A stretch of 64,000 bases of DNA from Paramarasmius palmivorus (taxonomy: Eukaryota; Basidiomycota; Agaricomycetes; Agaricales; Marasmiaceae): contig JAYKXP010000043.1 of the NCBI GenBank assembly GCA_037176845.1, positions 367,258 through 431,257 on the forward strand, in the 5' to 3' direction. Within the stretch, counting starts at the first letter, position 1; every line of letters begins with the position of its first letter. A program made the translations under genes and the position numbers. A model generated the notes under the pieces. That model was not told where the DNA came from and searched no databases. It saw only the letters and a list, made by a program, of their open reading frames with translations. This document shows positions 59,005 to 64,000 of this stretch, piece by piece.

Positions 59005-61336
59005 ATGGCGCGAACAAAACAAGTCAATCGTTCTCCAACCGATGACCAGAAGACCGCCGCCGTCACCTCTGCGGAACATCAACGTCTCATGCAAATCGTT
59101 ACAGCTGCTGGCCGGCTGCAGTCCAAGTTCCGACGCTTGTACAACCAGCTTTTCATTGATCATGACAACTCCATAAACGTCGACAAAGCTCTTGTTTGTT
59201 TTCGTTCGTCTTCCACCGCTTTGGTGAGTCCGTTTTTATATTCTTGTTCTTTTCTTCTTTCTAATGTTAGCCCTTGTTTCTAGCGCCTTTTACAACAGTC
59301 GTACATTGGTACCGACATGCCGCAATATTACCCAGCTTCCCAGGTTTTGGCAACTATCTCTCGCATGGGCCACATCATGGACGACCAAGGTCTCTTCACC
59401 GCTGCCGACCGCAAGCTGATCTGGACCAAGACCAGTCTAGCCGCTGCCCTCAAGGATGGCCTTACGGTACGCCCTTTATATTCTCGTTTATTCTTTTCTA
59501 GCAGTCTAACATTGTTCGGTTTAGGAGTGGAACATGAACGATGAAGTCCCCGTCCCAGCACATCCTTCCCCTTCAACATTCTCTGCCCCTAAACCCACGA
59601 TTCGCACATTTTCCGCCCCGAAAGCTCCTGCCGCTTCTTCCGCGTCGACGTCCAAAGCTGGCGGATCGTCTAGCATCAAGATTAAGTTGGAACCAGGCTT
59701 CAAAATGGAATCTAGCACTAGTAAAAGTGCCGGGAAAAAGGTAATTCACGTTTATATTCTTAAGTCTTTCTTCTAGACACTGACTTGAGCTTGCTCTAGC
59801 GTGCTCGATCTGCGTCTGAGGCGTCTCTCCCAGAGATCACTTACGTCTCGACAACGAAGCGCAAAAGCTCTCCCATTCCTCCTTTTGGTCCCGCTAGCAA
59901 AACCCAATCCTCCTCCAAGCGTCGACGTATCGTTACCCTCACGATGGTGAGGATCCACCAGTCCGGAGCCAGAAGTCGTGAACGTCCAGGATGATGACGA
60001 GTCTGAGTCTGTGGGTCGGGAAGATGAAGAAGAAGACGACGAGGACGACAACGTATGTCATTCTCCTATTCTTATCTTATTTCTTATTTAATTCTTATTC
60101 TTTGTCTAGGATGAGCTAGAGGTTGCGCCTGCACCATCTGCTTCGTCCAAGAAGACTACTTCCACTAAGGTCATCAGCGACCACGGTATCAGTTAAGAAG
60201 AAGAAAATCCCTTCGAGAACTGCCCCATTACGTCGACGACAGCATCAGTAAGTCGTCTAGCCTTCTGCTCATCCTTTCGATTCTTATTCTTTCGTCTTCT
60301 AGACATGCCAGGGAAGATCTATGTCCCTTCCGACCCCGAGATGGGACTTACTCACAAAGAGGTGTCTATGGCAACGTCGCTCTTCACTCGAGTAAGTGTC
60401 TAGAAGCCATTCTATTATGCCCATTTTACTGATACAAGTGCTTTCTTATTAGCCCTCGAACGCCACGTTCAATTGCTCGCGTTGTTCGTCCTTGGCTCTC
60501 CCTTGCGCCCCCAATACAACTGGAACCGGTCCACACAAGTGCCATCAATGTGCTCAAGGCCGTCAACGTTGCTCTCTAGACATGCCTATCGCTACCATTG
60601 TGGAGTCCTATGACAACCTCTTTCAGCTAGGGTTGCAAGGTGAAGCAGGTAAGCTACCTTGTTCTCTATTCTGGGTTTTATTCTGATTCTATTCTTTATC
60701 TAGGTCTCTTGAGCATGTTGGAACATCGTCGAGAGATCATCGCCTCTCAAAAGCGTCTCGTCAAAGTCCCACAACACTGCCGTGCTGCTCACAAAGAGTC
60801 GGACCAACGGTATGTAAGTCTAGACGACCTGGCTGCTCAGATCCGACGTGCTACGCGTGACCCTCGCATCCTCATCCATATCTTTCGCAAGGCTGACCCG
60901 AAGGCTCTCCTACACCGAAGACCACATCAACTGCCTCATCGCTTCACTGAGCTGGGGGGGGGGGGGGGGGGGGGGCCCACAGACCAGTTCAACAGTACGC
61001 GACTACGTAGTCAAGTAATGTTAATGGACGTCTAGGAGGTCGTTGCTCTCGATGACCAGAGTATTCTCGCCAGAAAGTCCTAGCTATATCTTTTAGATAT
61101 CGTCTAGCTCATACTGAATATTCTTTCTTACCAGCCTCGATCTTTCCTTCCTATGTCGCTCGAGGACAAGGCCGAGTCGTCCGACGCAGAGTCCGAAGCA
61201 CCAGCTGAAGCATCAACTTCTGCTGCCGCTGCCAAGGCTTCTACCGTCGACAAGGCTGTAAGTTTTTATTCTTGTGTTATTCTTCTCGATGCTAACCCTC
61301 ATCTAGCCTGCTGAGGACGCCGAGGACGCCAACTAG
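59005..61336 (+). pseudogene. Multi-exon gene with H3-like start and Zn2Cys6-spaced module, frames broken
   Basis: A series of exons with GT...CTAG introns. It starts MARTKQVNRSPTDDQKTAAV; then YYPASQVLATISRMGHIMDD; a Ser/Pro/Ala-rich part; a basic part SSKRRRIV; an acidic part DDDESESVGREDEEEDDEDD. Next a cysteine module CSRCSSLALPC ... CHQCAQGRQRC with spacing C-x2-C-x6-C-x11-C-x2-C-x6-C at 60474-60572; then LLSMLEHRREIIASQKRLVK. An Ala/Ser/Glu-rich tail ends PAEDAEDAN. Frame disruptions occur near 59940-59975 and 60180-60205, and a 22-bp G run lies at 60954-60975. The spacing matches the fungal Zn2Cys6 cluster, but the basic residues usual between cysteines 2 and 3 are absent. Family not recognised; possibly part of a repeated element. 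Confidence 0.6.
60954..60975 (+). repeat. Homopolymer run of 22 G
   Basis: An uninterrupted G22 followed by CCC, inside the exon region of the gene above. Its length is probably unstable, in the genome or in sequencing. Confidence 0.95.
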
Positions 61337-62010
61337 CTGGCTGGTGGGGGTTGGTCAACGTCGTCGTGGACGTTTTGTTTTTGTATACGTATTCATATCG
61401 CATCGCATCGTAGTCCAGAGTGCTGAGAAGCACTATAAACATATCTCTGCTGTACTCGTGCCCTAGTGCACAAATTCTTACATTCAAAAGGTCACTTGGA
61501 CCTAAAATAAAATGTAGTTCTTGTTTCTGCACTTGTGTGACCCTTGAAAATTATCCTAAGTCCTCACTCGACATCGAGTATTCAGCTAGATCGTGTAAGA
61601 TAGCCTTTTAGGCAGCATTTTGACAATCTAAGTTGCCATCATCAGCGTCTAGCCGCGATTGAACTTAGTAATCCTCATCAAAAATGCGCTATATTCGGCC
61701 GAAAAATACGCGGGATTATAGCGTATTCTCTCCCTCCCCCAATACCAAAAACTTCAACCACCTGGTTGAACTATCTGTGCATGGGAGTCCACACGATCGC
61801 AAGTCCTACTTTGCCAAGTTCACCTAGCAACCATATGGTTTGTTTTATCCTAGCAAATCCGGACTTTTAAAATTTCTTTTGCAATGAGGTGCAACGTCTA
61901 GCGATATAAAAAGTGAGTCCCGAGTCCTCAGGGCAGTTCTCAACCCTATTCATTGACCTTCATCACCAAGCTAACTCTCCTAGCTGCGTTCCCATCGTGT
62001 CTATATTTGC
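61337..62010. other. Spacer between two related units
   Basis: No gene seen. It contains TATA-like GATATAAAAAG at 61903-61913, about 100 bp before the ATG at 62011, suggesting that the second unit once had its own promoter. Confidence 0.45.
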
Positions 62011-63370
62011 AATGGCATCCTCTAATAAATCCGCCGCACAAGCTAGAACCCGCTCCAGGTGCCTGAAGAAGGATAAAGCAGCTTGGATTCAAGATACTCT
62101 TCGTGAGTCGGCGCAGCTAATTACGTTGTCAAGAGTCCACGCAAGGGATCCGTGCGCTGCATAAAAGACTTGATGGATTCACGTTGGGTGCGTCCACCAC
62201 ATCCTTTTCGTTCTTCAGCTCGCTGACTAGATCCCAGCGTCGACCCCGTTCATGTCATCATTACGCTCTAGACTGACGAAGGATCCAAGCTATAACGGCC
62301 AGCCCTCGATCTGCGTGGAGAAGCATGCGCCCACCAAGGGCATCTGAACCCATAATGATCCGCAACTTCTGTCCCCGCCTCAACTTTAAACGCTCCATGG
62401 ACGAGCTGAGGGAACCTCCCTCTCCCCCAAAAACATCCAAGGTTCGTGTCTAGTGACGTCTATTCTTGTTATATTCTTATGAGTGACCCTAGGGCCAAAT
62501 CTCGTCGTCCTAAAGTTCGCACCTACTTTTTGAAGCATAGTGATGACGCCGACCTGACGATGAAGTCGTCGAGGTCGTCGACCACAATGTCTCATACGTC
62601 CCTAGAAAACCATTCTATTCTATGATCACGTCATCGGGTATTCTAGATGAAAGGAACCCCAGGGTCTATCTGCCTCATTCAAGCCAAAGGTGCCAAAAAG
62701 GCTCGTCTTCCTCATTCCTTTCAAACAGACTAACCCACTGAACATCTCCTCATACTAAAACTTGCGGAGACTCGGCACAGAACTTGTTGAGTATCCTTAT
62801 CTTGCCACTCCGGGCAATCTGCCGGCTCTCGAGCGTAACTAAAAGCCATTCATGTTCATATCCAAGGCCACTCCGCTGCTAGCAACAGTCCAAGCGTGCC
62901 TCGTATCGAAAGCCTGTGGCTGATATCAGGGAAGTAAAGACCTAGGTGTGTTCTTCGTTTCATTCTTTGTGTCTAGACCAGTTCGTAACAGTTCCTCTAG
63001 AAGATCGTAGAACTTCGCCATCAAGGACACGCACAGGTCAACAATTTCCTGAACATCATCCCATTCCTCGACATTTCCACTATGCCAGAGAGGGTCGCCT
63101 GTCTGTTGGAAACTACCTTCGCACAGGAGATGGTCCACTTTGCAACACACTGTTGCTTATTATGGTGCTCAGTACAAGCTAGCCGCCACACAGTTCGACG
63201 AACTCGAGGCCCGTGTGCAACAACCGTCTTCGCAAGCAAGAGAAGGAGGCTGCCGCTGCTGAAGCGTCGGCTGAGTCAGTCTCCTCATCGAGCTAGAGGT
63301 CGTTAAGGCCCTCCAGGGTATGTCCCTCGACACAGCTGAGACACCTGCTCCAGAGGAGACTGCTGCTTAG
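62011..63370 (+). pseudogene. Fragmentary second unit, similar in style to 59005-61336
   Basis: It starts MASSNKSAAQARTRSRCLKK and DKAAWIQDTLRESAQ, then stops at 62164. Further coding-like pieces appear: RSMDELREPPSPPKTSK (about 62390-62445) before an intron-like GT..TATTCTTGTTATATTCTT..CTAG; AKSRRPKVRTYFLKHSDDAD (about 62494-62560); AQYKLAATQFDELEARVQ (about 63165-63225); RLRKQEKEAAAAEASAE (about 63220-63270); and an end MSLDTAETPAPEETAA with stop at 63368-63370. The frames do not join. Composition, intron style and the acidic Ala/Glu tail resemble the gene at 59005, but sequence identity between the two is not obvious by eye. Confidence 0.4.
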
Positions 63371-64000
63371 TCTAGCGAATTCAAAGTTTTATTCAAAGTT
63401 ATTCAAAAATAGTTTTCTTATCGTCTGTAAGAAAATGTTCGTCTATCAACTGCCTATCCATGTAGGCCAAAATATCTGCATTCGACGTTCATATCTCTCA
63501 TTTCTGATTCTATGCAACATTCACTAGTCGAACCTAAAGTCTTCGTCCATAAAGGTGATTCCCGCTTCTTCTGAACTTAGTAACTCAGGGACTTCGTCCA
63601 TTCCTGCATGTCTTCAAAATTCTCTATACCTAGACCGGCACGAAGTCCAAATTGAAGTTCCCTTTCAAAAGCATAGTCCCTCGCCCCCCTATTTAATAGT
63701 CCACACATCGATTCATGTTCTATCAGCTAAAGCCTCCAGCTTACTTTGGACAATGTCGATCAGATCATGAATATTGCTAGGGCAGGTCTAGCCGCTTGTA
63801 ACGAGCTACAGTGGTAGTTACTCGAAAGGCTCCAACCTTTTTCCTTCAAGACTGTACCTCCATTTCTGCTAGAATATAGGAGCCCCCTTTAGTCCTTCTT
63901 ACGACTATTAGTTGGTCCCAGTATATCTAGGGTACATCTTCGGTCAAGATGCTTTCTATTGCTGTGTCCGCACTTGACTAGCGCCCAGGGCGAAATCATA
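63371..64000. other. Right end of window, no gene seen
   Basis: Short frames only. TCTAG-type words continue to the window edge (for example near 63785 and 63925). Confidence 0.45.

Overview
The window is nuclear DNA from a filamentous basidiomycete, most likely an Agaricomycete. Coding regions are cut by many short introns of about 45-70 bp with GT...AG ends. Promoters carry simple TATA boxes. The gene families fit such fungi: F-box/LRR-like proteins, fungal multipass membrane proteins, CFEM and WSC-CBM1 secreted proteins, GH71, Kre9-like GPI proteins and an HSF-type transcription factor. All calls were made by eye from reading frames, splice-site phase and conserved residues; no database was searched.

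Layout. 0-3.4 kb: 3' part of a secreted DUF1996-WSC-CBM1 protein, then an F-box-like gene. 4.6-9.2 kb: a direct tandem duplication of about 2.3 kb, each copy holding an intact multipass membrane protein gene. 9.3-25.1 kb: a region built around a family of tiny secreted four-cysteine proteins (seven intact copies here, one broken copy near 54 kb), interspersed with three intron-containing tRNA-Leu genes, a DJ-1/PfpI-like enzyme, a small CFEM protein, an acyl-CoA synthetase-like gene and small unassigned genes. 25.1-26.8 kb: a GH71 glucanase. 28-35.4 kb: F-box/LRR genes, including a tandem pair, and a probably frameshifted unassigned gene. 35.4-38.4 kb: a large membrane-anchored protein and a GPI-type CFEM protein. 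38.4-42.1 kb: no confident gene. 42.1-47.3 kb: the HSF-type factor and a coiled-coil nuclear-type protein. 47.5-51.5 kb: a second tandem F-box-like pair in which the start codon itself is split by an intron. 51.8-52.7 kb: a Kre9/Knh1-like GPI protein. 54-56.3 kb: the broken small secreted gene and a decaying polyubiquitin array. 56.3-64 kb: repeat-rich DNA, different in texture from the rest, with a decayed gene that starts like the histone H3 tail and holds a Zn2Cys6-spaced cysteine module, plus fragments of a second such unit.

Taken together, the window joins ordinary housekeeping and regulatory genes to accessory, duplicating families: secreted small proteins, membrane proteins and F-box proteins. 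The most distinctive content is the small secreted protein family, with spacing C-x13-C-x16-C-x8-C and a core exon flanked by two phase-1 introns. Its copies spread partly by tandem duplication of about 1.4 kb units. I do not recognise this family and assign it no function.
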